This document shows positions 22,104-33,600 of a stretch of 64,000 bases of DNA, piece by piece (positions within the stretch are counted from its first letter, which is position 1; every line of letters starts with the position of its first letter). Made by a program: the position numbers and the translations under genes. A model generated the notes under the pieces. That model was not told where the DNA came from. It made no database searches and worked only from the letters and a program-made list of their open reading frames with translations. The stretch comes from Pseudo-nitzschia pungens (taxonomy: Eukaryota; Bacillariophyta; Bacillariophyceae; Bacillariales; Bacillariaceae): positions 1,860,001 to 1,924,000 of the forward strand of contig CM074762.1 of NCBI GenBank assembly GCA_037355855.1, given 5' to 3'.

Positions 22104-23264
22104 ATGCCGGTGTCATCCGAGTATCTTACTGTTTCATGTACGGTAGTGCTCCGACCTCAGACCCCAACATCGAGCATGCCAGGAAAGCAAACCGACCACA
22201 TTACACCAACAACGATGAATTCCGTAGATCCATCCAGCGAACGCGGCGGAAAATTGGGAGGTACCGGGAACAGCCGTGACGGCAATGACGACGGCGACGA
22301 CAACAATCGAGGTGCACGCAAGCGCCGAATTTCCGTCCGCGCCCATCCGTCACACCCGGACTCCAACTCGGACTCCAACTCGAACGATGCCTGCGACGAT
22401 TCTCGCAGGCAGCGGCGAAATCGCAGCCGATCCAGGCGCGAACGCAGCCGCGGGGGCAGAGACGAAGACGAAATGAAAAGCAAAATCAGAAGCAAAAGCA
22501 AAAAAAGCGACGGAAACGGAAAGAAATCCGGATCAACACGCCACCGGAACCGCACCAGCCACCGCCGGGACAACGACGGCCACAGCGGGGAGAGTTCGGA
22601 CAGCTACAGCGACGGCGACAGCGACAGCGACAGCTACACCCATCGCAAACGACAGAAGCGACAACGCTAGCGAGAACGTGAACGAGAACGAAGGAGGGAA
22701 AAAGAACGGCGGCGGCGAAAACAAAACCGAAAACGAAAGGACCACGAGCGACGCAAAAAAAGAAAACGAAGGCGATCCCATTCGTCGTCATCGTCATCGT
22801 CATCGTCGTCCTCGTCTTCTAGCTCGGACCGAGCGGTCCGTCCAAAACGACCGCGCAACCCAACGGCCGTGGAGCCACCGGCGAGCGCGGGCAAGGAACA
22901 ATCCCGCGTTGTGCGTTCGCGATCGGAGACGGAATCGACCGCGACCGCGATGCCCCACGGAGCCGCGGTCCCCTCCGCCGACGACCATCCCGCAGCGGCA
23001 ACAGCAAAAGCAACGGCAACAGCAAAAGCAACGGCGAGGGCCCGATCCATGGCGCCAATGTCCAGGGAAGAACACGACCGGGAACAATCCAGGATTCGCG
23101 AGGTGTACGATCCGCTGAGCGGACGGGTGCGACTGGTCCGCGGGAGCGGCGAAATCATCGAGCGGATCGTCTCGTCGGAAGCCCACAAACGCATCAACGC
23201 GGTGGCCACCACCGGGGACGGCCGCGCCTTTGCTCGGGGGATTTGCGACAAGCTGCGCCGGTGA
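22104..23264 (+). CDS. ARL6IP4: ARL6IP4/SRp25-like SR protein, frame interrupted by an in-frame TAG
   Basis: One reading frame of 387 codons, open except for a single TAG at 22668-22670. The C-terminal ~65 residues match the conserved ARL6IP4 (SRp25) domain: APMSREEHDREQSRIREV, YDPLSGRVRLVRGSGEI and EAHKRINAVATTGDGRAF. In animals this is a nuclear-speckle splicing regulator. Upstream lie Arg/Ser/Asp/Glu-rich stretches typical of SR proteins, and they run on across the TAG (HRKRQKRQR, stop, RERERERRREKERRRRK). A single C-to-T change in a Gln codon (CAG) would create this stop. No intron can remove it: the only GT in the 190 bases upstream is at 22594, is not a donor consensus, and would shift the frame. 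It may be a null allele, a sequence error or a readthrough site. ATGs at 22104 and 22176 are both possible starts. Confidence 0.75.
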
Positions 23265-23271
23265 GGGGGGG

Positions 23272-23513
23272 GAGGGAGGGAACGAACGAACGAACGAACG
23301 ATCCATGGAACGATCCATGGAACGATCGAGCGAGCGATGCCGTCGCGAACGGAAAAAACGGGTTGATTCTTGACACGATGCCGTGCCGTACCGTCGGTGG
23401 GGTCGACACTGTCCAGCATGGATGTAATACGTATCTATGAACGAATGAACGAACGAACGAAGGAAGGAACGTACAGACAATCGATGGATGGATGGATGGA
23501 TGGATGGATGCGT
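23272..23513. repeat. Tetranucleotide repeats (GAAC)n and (GGAT)n
   Basis: Just 3' of the ARL6IP4-like stop codon are GGGA and GAAC runs (23,272-23,300), a repeated GATCCATGGAAC unit (23,299-23,323), a further GAAC run (23,438-23,470) and a (GGAT)n run (23,482-23,508). Simple-sequence DNA, probably in the 3' UTR. Confidence 0.85.
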
Positions 23514-24129
23514 GAAGAGATGACGAGGCATGTGCGTTTCGTCGTGCTTGAACCAACTCTCTCGGATGCGTTCCTCCCGAAGCGATTCCGGTCGTCCGGT
23601 CTGCGCATCCGAAGCAACGCACGGATTCATTCATCTCGGTCCGATGAAAAAAAAAAAGAAAGGGCGGGCGCTGCGTTGACGAACAGCAGACTTCGCGTCG
23701 CGAATATCGAGGAATTGCCTCCCTCCGCAAACAAGAGTCGAAAAATTGGTTGCTCGGTACGGTGCCGTACTGTCTGCGGTCGAGCAGAGTCCGGCACGAA
23801 CGAATCATCGAAAAGCATCGAATGCCATGCGCTAACAATAGATTCGATTCCAATGAAATTGCGGATACATTTAAGGTTGGAATTTCTAGTGTTTCATGTT
23901 GGTGGTGGAGATGTCTATGATACAGTATTGTTTACGAGTGCTGATGGTACGCATCGAGTGTGCATGCGTGCTCGATGCATTCGGTCGCGTCCCGGTAGTT
24001 TGGCCGGACCAGTTCCTGGCTCGTGCCGTATCCGACGCAGCGCAACGCATGGAACTGCACTGCACTGCACTGTGCGCACGGGTGCGGACAAGCACGCACC
24101 GTACCCGCGCGTCGTGTGTCGTGCCTTCG

Positions 24130-26403
24130 CTAGAAGAAATCCACGTCGTCGTTGTTGTTGTTCACGAGAGCGGCATAGTCGACCATGCCAAACTCGTCTT
24201 CGTCTTCCTCCTCGACCTCGTCCCGGATCTCGCTCAGGACTCGCAGCCAGTCGGAATCGTCCTCGTCGTCGTCGTACACGAAATTCGTCGTTTTGGCAAT
24301 CCGCTGGGTGCCGGTAATGGTGACCGGGGGATCGTTGTCGAACAGCGAGGATTTCTTTTTCGGTTGCTGCTGTTGTTTCTTCTCTTTCACGCTTGCGGCT
24401 TCCGCCAGGGCATCTTTCATTTCTCGTTCTGCGGCCTGGAGCTTGTTGGTGAATTCCTCCTCGGCATCCTTCAGATTTGCTTCGTCCACGTCGTCGGGGA
24501 TTCCTTCCAGCCGTTCCTTGAGATTGCCCATCTGTGACGAAACATCGGTAGTTTTGGTGGCAGCGTCGCTCTCGTTGCTTGCATCGGTCGCAGTCGCAGT
24601 CGCTCCGACCGAAATAGTGCTGTTGGTTTCAGGCACATCCAACAGAGAAGCTGAAGCGGGAACGGGTAGGGCGTGGGCGTTGGCTCCGGTCGGCGTCTCG
24701 ATTTCGGCTGCAGGAATCGCCGAGAGGTCCGCCGTTGTTGCATTCGCCATGGCGGATTGGTCGTCGTCGTCGTCGTCGTCGTCGTCCCCCCCACTCGTCT
24801 TAGAAAGCACGGTGCTGCTGTCGCTCTCTGCCTCCTCACCGCTGCCCCCCAACAGCGCAGCCGCTCCCACGATTCCGACGCCGGCGGCACCCAGGACGAC
24901 CGGCGACAAACCAAAGGGCGCGGGCGAGGCATCCGAAGAGGAGGAGCCTCCGGCCTTGGCGGCCGCGGCCGCGTCGGCTTTTTCCTTGAGGGCCTGCTTC
25001 TTGGCGACGTAAGCTGCCTGTTGTTCGGCCTTGCGCTTGTCGGCCAGCTCCTTTTGTTCCCGGAGCTTCTGTTCCTTCTTTTGCTGGACGGCCAGTGCTT
25101 CTTGGCGACGCTGCTCTTCCTTCGCCGCGGCCCGTTCTCTCGACAGACGCAGCTGCTCCTCCATCGCGGCCTTTCGTTCTTCTTCCGCCTTGAGTTTTGC
25201 GGCGGCCTCCTCGCGCTGTTTTTCGTAAAAGGCCTGGTTGTCCAATTCCTGTTTTTCGTTGGCCATGCCGTCCTTGAAGGAAACGGAAAAGTCCTTCGCC
25301 TTCATCTCGCGGAGATCCTTCAGTTTCTCCTTTCCTTCCTCGATCTTTGCGAGGTAGTCCGGGTCGTTTTTGCGTTCCTCGTAGAGCGCCCGAACCGATT
25401 CCGGCGTAATGTCCATGCGCAATTCTCCGGGTTGGAATTCGAGGGAATGGACCTCCTGGTACGGGATACCGGCAATCATGCACGACAACAAGGCCGGTCC
25501 GGTCCCGTCGGGAAAGATAATGAGAATGATGTCCCCGGCGGTTCGGGATTCCTGCAGGGACAGGAACTGGCGGAGGCGGGTGAACTGGTCGTGGAGGGTG
25601 TCGTTGGGCGTTCCGTCCGTGTTCGCCGGGGGCCGGGCCCCAAAGCCCTCCGCGCCGGCTTCCATGGCGTCCATGGCCCAAACGGCCGGTCGCACCACGG
25701 TTTCGTCGGAGGAATCCCACAGGCCGATTCCGCGTTGATCGAGGTAGGTAAATTCTGGGAGCAAACGATCCCGTCCCAGTCGGAGTTCTCGCGCGATGTA
25801 ATCCCCGGTGTCCATTCCGTTCGCGGCGAGCGAGTGGTAGACAACCGTTGGCGGCAGGGAGGTCTTTTTGAGCGAGGATATGGCGTCCTTGAGGCAATCG
25901 TACCCCTGCTGAGACATGGCGTTGTCGCGGTTGGTGAGAAAGAGAGGGTTGGTGCTGTAAATTCCCTCCAGTTCCAGCTCGGACGTTCCGGCCCGCAAAA
26001 AGTGGTATTTGTTTTTGAGTGGCTGCGTGCTGGGATCATTCACCGGAAATCGCAGCAGCAAGGCATTGGCCGGGTCGTTGCCGAGCAAAAAGGGTGTGGC
26101 GAGTCCTCCGAAGAGGGCCTTGGCGGAGTTCGAAAAGACTTCGCGCCGATTCATGCCGTGCTTGTGATTGGCGTCCGGCGGCGACGGCCCTACTCCGTTA
26201 CCGTTCTCTCGAAGGGATGACAACGACGTTCGCTGCCGCCTTCTCGAAACTCGATGCGTTGACGACGGAACAAAGGACCGTGATCCGGTCGTCGAAAAGG
26301 AATTGATGCGTGCATTGTCAACCTGGAGTGATGAAACAGCGGTATAAGAGTGACAAAAGTGGCAGAGTAGCAGCGACAAGAACACCGCTCGTCGTTCCCT
26401 TGC
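24130..26403 (-). CDS. Plastid-type protein with degenerate histidine-phosphatase domain, coiled coil and acidic tail
   Basis: The core frame runs from 24130 to at least the ATG at 26154 (674 aa) and stays open upstream. A TTTTTCAG acceptor at 26404 suggests a first exon further upstream, which I cannot fix. Upstream residues contain a hydrophobic signal-like segment (VFLSLLLCHFC) and a Ser/Arg-rich transit-like stretch. From 26154, NRREVF followed by a hydrophobic run ending PANA resembles a twin-arginine thylakoid leader. The next ~230 residues fit the histidine-phosphatase fold, but the catalytic RHG is RAG and the second His is Asp (FPDGTGPALL), so catalysis is doubtful. A long Glu/Lys/Ala coiled coil follows, then one hydrophobic segment (VVLGAAGVGIVGAAALLGG) and an acidic tail ending DDVDFF. 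Role unknown. Confidence 0.7.
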   Translation of the reverse strand, partial: ARERRAVFLSLLLCHFCHSYTAVSSLQVDNARINSFSTTGSRSFVPSSTHRVSRRRQRTSLSSLRENGNGVGPSPPDANHKHGMNRREVFSNSAKALFGGLATPFLLGNDPANALLLRFPVNDPSTQPLKNKYHFLRAGTSELELEGIYSTNPLFLTNRDNAMSQQGYDCLKDAISSLKKTSLPPTVVYHSLAANGMDTGDYIARELRLGRDRLLPEFTYLDQRGIGLWDSSDETVVRPAVWAMDAMEAGAEGFGARPPANTDGTPNDTLHDQFTRLRQFLSLQESRTAGDIILIIFPDGTGPALLSCMIAGIPYQEVHSLEFQPGELRMDITPESVRALYEERKNDPDYLAKIEEGKEKLKDLREMKAKDFSVSFKDGMANEKQELDNQAFYEKQREEAAAKLKAEEERKAAMEEQLRLSRERAAAKEEQRRQEALAVQQKKEQKLREQKELADKRKAEQQAAYVAKKQALKEKADAAAAAKAGGSSSSDASPAPFGLSPVVLGAAGVGIVGAAALLGGSGEEAESDSSTVLSKTSGGDDDDDDDDDQSAMANATTADLSAIPAAEIETPTGANAHALPVPASASLLDVPETNSTISVGATATATDASNESDAATKTTDVSSQMGNLKERLEGIPDDVDEANLKDAEEEFTNKLQAAEREMKDALAEAASVKEKKQQQQPKKKSSLFDNDPPVTITGTQRIAKTTNFVYDDDEDDSDWLRVLSEIRDEVEEEDEDEFGMVDYAALVNNNNDDVDFF

Positions 26404-27376
26404 CTGAAAAATGCATCGGCGTTTTTGGTGTCGTCGTCGTTTTGGCCATGTTTGTTCGGGTGCGGAAGATTCTGACTCTGTGAGACGATGATGAACTTTT
26501 CTTTTTCCGATTCCAATGCTTCGTTGGACGACTTGTTGTTGCAACGAAAAAGAAAATGAGTGTGCACGTTGGTTTTCCTCTCTGCCCTGCCCCTTGCTTC
26601 GATGGATTGCGAGCACGGAAAAATGGTCCTCAGGTGCATGTCGAAAACATGGACGGCACGCTGGGAACGTAAGATTTTTTTACACATACCGGTTTTTCAT
26701 CGCCCGTATCTTCGGTCTTTTCTTCGTGAAACATCAAGTTCGAAAACGAGAACCACGAGAACACTTTGGCGTATTTTTGTGGAAAGAAAAGAAGAGAATA
26801 AGTGAGAAGAATTATGGGACATTCGACATGTGCGTTGGTAAACTGTGATTGGCTTTTTAGTTTGCGAAAACGATGTCATTCTTTCTTCCAAATGAAAAGA
26901 AGCACGCTCATAACCCAATCAAGAAATTCAACATGAAGAAACAAGAACTAAAATACTGTTTTAGTCCCGCACATTCGAATTCGTGACTAACCAAACATCC
27001 GCCAGAGCCAGTCAAAAACATAAGAGATGATGGGCTTGTTTTTTATTTTGTTACCGCGGTCCAAACATATCCATAATCGGCCATACTTCACGTAAGATCT
27101 TACGGTAGATAAAGAGTAATTAATTACCGGTACAGTGCCGAAGTATGTGTTCGATGGCGGTTGTCTTACGATTACACATCAAAATCGAAGCCACAAGCCT
27201 CGACACAATGTTGTACGGTGTACTGTGAGACTTGTTGAGCCTACTTGTACGAGTAACTTACTCGTAGATTCATCACGGACTCTCTCAGCAAGCCAAGGAG
27301 CGAACGAGCACCTTTGTGACCAAACCACCCAAAAAATCAATTTCGACGAACCGATTGATTGATTCATTCATTCGCC
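26404..27376. other. Divergent promoter interval with probable upstream exon of the - strand gene
   Basis: Lies between the histidine-phosphatase-like gene (-) and RRP4 (+). The first exon of the - strand gene probably lies here. Motifs of the GTAAGATCTTAC / ATTACCGGTAC / TACGAGTAACTTACTCGTA type occur at 27,090-27,265. Confidence 0.5.
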
Positions 27377-28309
27377 ATGGCGACCGCGCATTTGGTGATC
27401 CCCGGGCAGGTGATTGCCACCGCGTCCACAAACCAGGAGACGGACAATCAAGACGAGGGATTTTTGCGCGGCCACGGGACCTTTGTCGAGCACGATTCAT
27501 CCAGGCAAGAAGATCGGCTTGTCGCTAGCGTCTGTGGAATCGTTCACCGGGTCAACAAACTGATCACGGTCGTTCCGTATTGTCCGTCTCTGTACAAGGG
27601 AAACGTCGGTGATTTGGTGATCGGGCGGATTTCGGCGGTGGGCATCTCGCGATGGTCTGTCTCGCTGCACGAGGCCAGCAAGGATGCGGGTCTCCCCCTG
27701 AGCGGAGTTCATTTGCCGGGTGGTGCGCAACGAATGCGAACCTCCCAGGATTCCCGGGACATGAGGTTGTTTCTCAAAGAGGGCGATTTGGTCTGCGCCG
27801 AGGTCCACAAGGTCCAGCAATCGGACGGTTCGCTGAGTTTGCACACCCGGTCGCATCGGTTCACTAAACTGGAAAATGGACTCCTGGTCGAAATTCCGCC
27901 AGCCCTCGTTCCACGCCGCAAGAACCACGTTGTATCGCTGGTGAACGACACCATCGACGCCCTGTGGGGCGTCAATGGCAAGATTTGGTTGCAGCGCAAA
28001 ATGGGGGACGACAAATCGAGCGGCAACAACAGCAGCACGCTTACGAACGAAGGCATGAAGGACGTTGCCGACCTGCAGGAAAAAATGCGCAAGGATCACG
28101 CCGAGACGCCCGTTGATGTGGATCTGAGACGGTCCCTGGCGCGGCTCCGGAATGCCATTGAATGCCTGCGAATGGTCCACGCCCTGTGTGCTCCGGAAAA
28201 TGCAGAGGCCGTCTATCAAAAGTCATTTGAATTGGGTCTGGCCAATCCCTCGGACATGCTCCTACCGGAGCACGTCTTGGTTCTGACAGAAGAGTTTCGG
28301 TCGGCATAG
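27377..28309 (+). CDS. RRP4: Exosome complex component Rrp4 (EXOSC2)
   Basis: 310-aa single-exon gene starting at gccATGg (the frame opens six codons earlier at TTG). The N-terminal motif LVIPGQVIA, then GFLRGHGTFVE, is typical of Rrp4. The S1 domain follows (KGNVGDLVIGRISAVGISRW, EGDLVCAEV, SLSLHTRS), and after it the KH-type region (ALVPRRKNHV, IDALWGVNGKIWL). Rrp4 is one of the three S1/KH cap subunits of the nine-subunit RNA exosome and guides RNA into the channel in nucleus and cytoplasm. Length agrees with the family (about 290-360 aa). It converges on the giant gene with a 904-bp gap. Confidence 0.95.
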   Translation: MATAHLVIPGQVIATASTNQETDNQDEGFLRGHGTFVEHDSSRQEDRLVASVCGIVHRVNKLITVVPYCPSLYKGNVGDLVIGRISAVGISRWSVSLHEASKDAGLPLSGVHLPGGAQRMRTSQDSRDMRLFLKEGDLVCAEVHKVQQSDGSLSLHTRSHRFTKLENGLLVEIPPALVPRRKNHVVSLVNDTIDALWGVNGKIWLQRKMGDDKSSGNNSSTLTNEGMKDVADLQEKMRKDHAETPVDVDLRRSLARLRNAIECLRMVHALCAPENAEAVYQKSFELGLANPSDMLLPEHVLVLTEEFRSA

Positions 28310-29213
28310 GAGATCTACGGGAATGCCAGGGAAAGCAAGACAACAAGAATCTCCAACGGTGCGATTCTGCACTGGAATTGGTTCGGATCTTTCGTGGACA
28401 CCACCTGTATGTCATTCGAGCGGTGTGCAAACAAGCAAGCAAACGAATGAACCATACACCAATGCATTTGCGAATCTATTGGTAATAGAACGCATGGGAG
28501 GTTCCCAGAGATTTCCCCGAGAATGAAACGCTACCGGTGACCGGACACTCCTGAAGGGTGAGATAGCTGGGTGGTTTAGGACTTGTCTCGCGTTTCTAAA
28601 TACCTCAAGAAACCAACTTGATCCGCTTCCACCTGAAATTTGATTTTCTGGAACAGAATGCAACCAAACTGAAATCCAGTCTCTCTCATGAGAATAGAAA
28701 GAGTGGTGACAATAGAAAAAATTAGTTTTCTCATCATATGGTATGAAATTAAAAACGAAGTTTGTTGCTCTATCACCGGGTTTATTCTGCGATATGAAAT
28801 TGAATACGTTGCTCCTGTGGGCATGATTGAAGCAAAAACTCTCATTCTGTGTACTGCATGTCATTCTGCTTCTTCAGGTAACTTGTTGAGGTGTATGCAT
28901 ATTATTTTGTTGATGAGCAATATGCGATTTAGAATTATCGAAGCCTTCTTCTGCCTATCAAAAACAGGGTCGTCAGGGCACGAAGTGCTGAAGAAGCACT
29001 CGTGAAACCGGAACACAGGAAAAAGTTAGAAGGCAGTATCAAATACTCGTAGCTATCTGAAAAGCAAAACTTAGAAAGAATAAATACACATATCCCGATG
29101 TAACAGTTGCCAGTAGTAGTATTTTGAAAATGGTTGCACTATCGATAGCTTTCAATGTTACGGTACTTCTATTCCATTGCTCTATAATAAATTGAAGGAC
29201 TTGACTTCGTCGT
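28310..29213. other. Gene-free interval between convergent genes
   Basis: 904 bp containing the 3' flanks of RRP4 and of the giant gene. AT-rich between 28,600 and 29,210. No supported gene, RNA or repeat. Confidence 0.5.
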
Positions 29214-30640
29214 TCACGTGGATATGTTTGGGTCTTGATAACCGTTATAGCCCTTGTTGCTCTCTTGGTCTTGGACTGCTGATTGCGTCTGGATTTGAAG
29301 TTCTTGGTTCGTTGAAATACACCCGAGGCCTTCTGAGCAACATGTAGTACAGCAGGTACAGCTCGTTTTTCTACAGTCAGCCCAGAATTCTTTCAAGGGA
29401 ACCGGTCTCAGCGCATCGCATATAACCGCAGGAATCCCCTGGCATTTGTCGGCTTGTTCGAAAGTTATTCGAATCAAGATACAACAATTCCAGGAGGGAC
29501 AAGCCAGAGATTGAGTCTGGCACTTGACCACTTAGGTTGTTGTCAAAAACGCTTAGTCCCGTGAGTTTGGTGAGGAAGCCAATCTCGGTGGGCAGGGTCC
29601 CGTAGAATTTATTGGAGCCCAGATTAAGCACCTTCAATTTGGAGGAGAGAGGTGAGCTCTCGCCCCAGACATGAGAAGGTAGAGTTGTCTCGAAGGAATT
29701 TCCGTAAAGATCTAGATGAACCAATGATTGCATATTTTGTAGTCCCGAAAGGAAATTGTTTTTGTTGTTACCCCTTGTTTTCCTTGTACCAAAAATGTTG
29801 TCGACTGATACATTTTTCTCCTCGTTGTAGTCATTGCTATTCCATTCCTTTGTATAGTGAACCAATTGGTTTGAAGACAGATCCAAGTATTCTAATCTCG
29901 TCAAACCCGTTACATGTACTGGGATGCTTCCCGTCAGCGCATTGTTCGGCAATCGTATTATTCGGAGGTTGGTCAACAGGTAGATTTCGTCCGGAATACT
30001 CCCAGTCAAACCGTTATGGCGCAAATCCAACTCTTCATACATATTACCAATATTGCTTCTGCCGCTCTCATCTGTGGAATTATCTGTGGAATTGGCAGTG
30101 CACACATCTAGCGACGCACTACTGCTGTACCACTTACATTCATCGCTATCAGTAAGCCACGACGAAGATGTCGTCCAAGTGCTGTTGTTTGGATTGGTCG
30201 CGAAATACAATGTGGCCAATGCATATCGTTGCAGCAGTCGAGACTCGGAAAAACCCTCATTGATCGGATCCAACAACCAGGAGAGAGCAGCAAATTGAGG
30301 GGATTTGGGGTCTTTCAGAGAGACACCTCCATCAGGAGCTTTTGCAAAAATCAAATCAATTAGAGCCTTCTTAGTCTCCTCGATACCTGAGGATGGGGCG
30401 GATGTAGGAATTCGTGTCGATGGCGACTGAGGGCTTGAGGTTGGCGGTTGGGAAATCGGAGACAGAGTTGTGATGACAGGTGGCAAAGTTGGTGGGGAGG
30501 GTGCGGGTGAAGAAGATGTATTCTCGTCATCCTCTTTCAGAAGTAGGAGCGCTGTTGCTACGCCGCCACCGATTAGACCTAGTAAGAGTATGCAACAAAT
30601 GATGGAGACCACAAACCATTTACGTCTCCTCCTGGGAGAT
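29214..30640 (-). other. LRR ectodomain, membrane span and Cys-rich cap of the giant protein
   Basis: From the membrane span (30,618-30,540) the frame runs through a Pro/Ser/Thr stalk, a cap region with several Asn-X-Thr/Ser sites and about six leucine-rich repeats (YEELDLRHNGLTGSIP, RLEYLDLSSNQL, SLVHLDLYGNSFETTLP, KLKVLNLGSNKFYGTLP, KLTGLSVFDNNLSGQVP, LLELLYLDSNNF). At 29,467 an extra C puts the original frame on a path to a stop at 29,377. The +1 frame carries KCQGIPAVICDAL, EFWADCRKTSCTCCTTCC and ends at 29,214. Such a Cys-rich end is common in diatom LRR proteins, so the +1 frame is the likely ancestral C-terminus. Confidence 0.75.
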
Positions 30641-33600
30641 TTAGATTGGTCCTGTAAGGAATGTATGCTCGGTATGTGATCAGGCGGTTCGTCGAAGTAA
30701 TCTCCCATTGGCACATCGTTATCCTCGATGCTGCTGCTGCTGCTGCTGCTGCTGCTATAGTCACTCATAATACTACCAATTCTGGGACTGTCGTCATTGC
30801 TGCTCTCCTGTTTAGAGACACTTCGTCCCGAATTCGAAACTGATGGAACAAATTCAGACTTTGAATACCCTGATTCCAGATCCAAGTCATCGTCAGGATT
30901 TGAACTTTTTGAAAAAGAGTCCTCAGTACCAACAGACTCAGCGGTGCTGAAATTTCGTTCACTATTTCCATCTTCGGTATTGATCAGACCCTCTTCCATC
31001 TTATTAGGGACATCAAATGATGGTGGAACATTCGGTTGTAAATGCTTTCTTGTTGGGACAACCCATGGTAATTCTTCATCTATGATACTGACAGGAGCTG
31101 TGCTTTGAACCACCGCTTCCTTGAATGACCTTGTTTGCTCCTCTTCAGATTTTACGTCAAGTATTGGAATACCCCATGATGACAAAAGCAACTCCTGGTT
31201 GAAGCCTTTGAACTTCTCTCCATCAGAGGGTGTTCTGTCCTCTTTTTTGGGTTGTCCGTTACTCATTATTTTTGGCAATGCATGCAGCTGTTGTGCCACA
31301 AAAGAAATCGGTTGCTTGGAAGACTGTGTTTGGGTCCTTCTCGTCACATCAGTCGACACTTGATCGGATTCCTTTGCAGACAAAGAAGGCTTAGGAAACA
31401 CTTCGAAACGTTCTTTTCGATGAACATAACTGTACTTTCTATCTTTTTCCTTTTGCAGAAGTGAAGGTGGCCCCCAGTTTGACGTAACCGAAGAATCGTC
31501 TGGCATTCGATTTACATACATAAAGCCCGGTTTTCGAATGTCGGGAACAACTATTTGTGATTGTTTTGGTTTCTGGGAACGACGCAAATACTCCTCAGGA
31601 GGGTCTGGCTTGTTATGCAGCGAGTCAACGTCTATCCCTGATCTGGGGATGTGCGCAAAAGGGTCCAAATCAAACGGTGGTGGTGCCCATGATGCATGTC
31701 CTTTCTCGATATCTTCGACGGCGATAACTTGTTCTCCAACCTTTTCCGAACTCTGCATAGACTGACTGTGCAAAGAGTCCCAAGCTTTCAAAGCATTGAA
31801 TCCCTTTTGCACTTGTTCACTCATGAGCTCCTTTTGCTCGCTACCATCGCTATTTTCTTTTGAACCATTGGAAATCAGTCTTTGTCCACCCATCGATTGC
31901 CCGCCCATCGACTCGTTCTTTCGAACCGCTGAGGCCCGTGTTTCCGTCGTCTTAGATTTTGTTGAGAGATCTCGACTGCTACGGCTACCTGACTTCGACT
32001 TCCCACTTGAAATTAGAACGACATTTTGTTCCTCTTCCGGGATGGATTTTCTTTCAATCGAGTCTTGCTTTCGAACTTCAATTTTTTGTTCACTAGGCGA
32101 AATTGATACTTTCTCAATATTTGAAATGATCGACTCGGTCCCAGAAGAGACATCAATCTCATTCGGTATCTCTCCAGCGTCCTCGTCGATCTGGGAAGTC
32201 AAGGAATTCAGAACAGTTGGTATCAAGATATCGTCGCTTGCTTCATTCTTTTCTTTCGTATGGGTTTTGACTATAATTTTCGATCCTGAGTCGACAAGCA
32301 CTCTTGGGATAGGTCGCCCGCTTTTACTCGAAGATGAAGGAGACAACAGTCTTTGTTTTCTGCCATCAGCCGAAACATGTCTTTGCTTGACGTCAGGCGA
32401 AACCAATGCAGATGGATGGTCGTCGCTTTCTTTCAAGCTGAATACATCGCCATCCACCAAGGACTCGGACGATGAAACGGACGCTGAATTCGACGATGAG
32501 TGGGATGGCGAATCATTGGAATGCGTCTCGCTTGAAAATGACGCTGAAGAAAAAGATGCAGGGGGAGGATCTTGAGGATGCACAATGGTTTTGTCATGTG
32601 GGCTTTTTGCACTCAAAAGCGGTCCCTCTATAACTTGTTGTCCCGTCCTAACTTTATCAGAAAAAAGTTTCGTTTTACTAGACGTCTCCTCCGGATCCTT
32701 TGGATTACTTTGTTGAATTGTTGGGATAAGACTGGAAAAATGTTCTTGATTGTCTTGGACATTTGGCTCGTGCTGTGCTTTTATATGCCGTGGCGACGCC
32801 TGCATTTGATTTGTTTTACCATTGTTGTTCTTCGTGTTTAGTCCTGTATTCGTTCGTAATCTTCTTCGCTCTCTCCTGAACTTTTCAAGATCTGCCATCT
32901 CTTCTGCATCGAGTTTCTCTCCAACTTGATGTCGACTGAAAAGATCAAGTTTATAAATCCGATCTTCGTCAACACTTTCGCCGCTTTCCTCTTTGTCTAA
33001 AAGATTGCTCAATTCGTCCATTTCTGTGATTGACAACATCGATTCTTTCGAGATGCTAATATCACCAAGGGGAGAAGCTGAAGTTTCTTCACTCGATGGG
33101 ACACCAAAATCGAGCGCATTCCGTGTGGCGATAGCATGATCCTTCAGTTGTTTCTTTATGGCTTTTCTTTCTGCTTCCTCTTCAGCTCTCTTGCTTTCAA
33201 CCAATCGATTCATATTGCGAAGCCTTTCTTCTTCCAATTCTAGCTTTTTCCGCTCGGCCTCCTTTGCAACCCTGCTTTCTTCTGCAAGCAGGGCTTCCTT
33301 CTCGAGTTTTTTCCGCATTCCTTGATTTGCTAGCATCTTCTTCTCAACGATTCGAGTGTCTTCGAGGACCCTTTTTCGTTCAGCCTCAATCTTCATTTGC
33401 TCTTGTGCGAGAATACTTTCTGTCGCTAATCGTAACTTTTCTGCCTCCTCCTTTTCACGTCGATCTTTTTCCTCTTTCGCTCTTTTCAACTCCAATTCCT
33501 TGATGAGCTGAACTTCCTTCGAGATACGTGCCTCTTCTTCATTTTTTTTTTTTTTAGCCAGTTTTGCAAGTTTTTTCTCTTCAGCAAGCAATCTTTTCGT

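Noticed and set aside
22594..22670. A 77-nt intron removing the TAG in the ARL6IP4-like gene
   Set aside because: The GT at 22594 is GTTCGG, not a donor consensus. The length is not a multiple of three, so the conserved C-terminal frame would be lost.
24673..26220. 515-codon + strand frame
   Set aside because: It is the antisense of the GC-rich histidine-phosphatase-like gene, whose - strand product has coherent domains. The + frame is low complexity.
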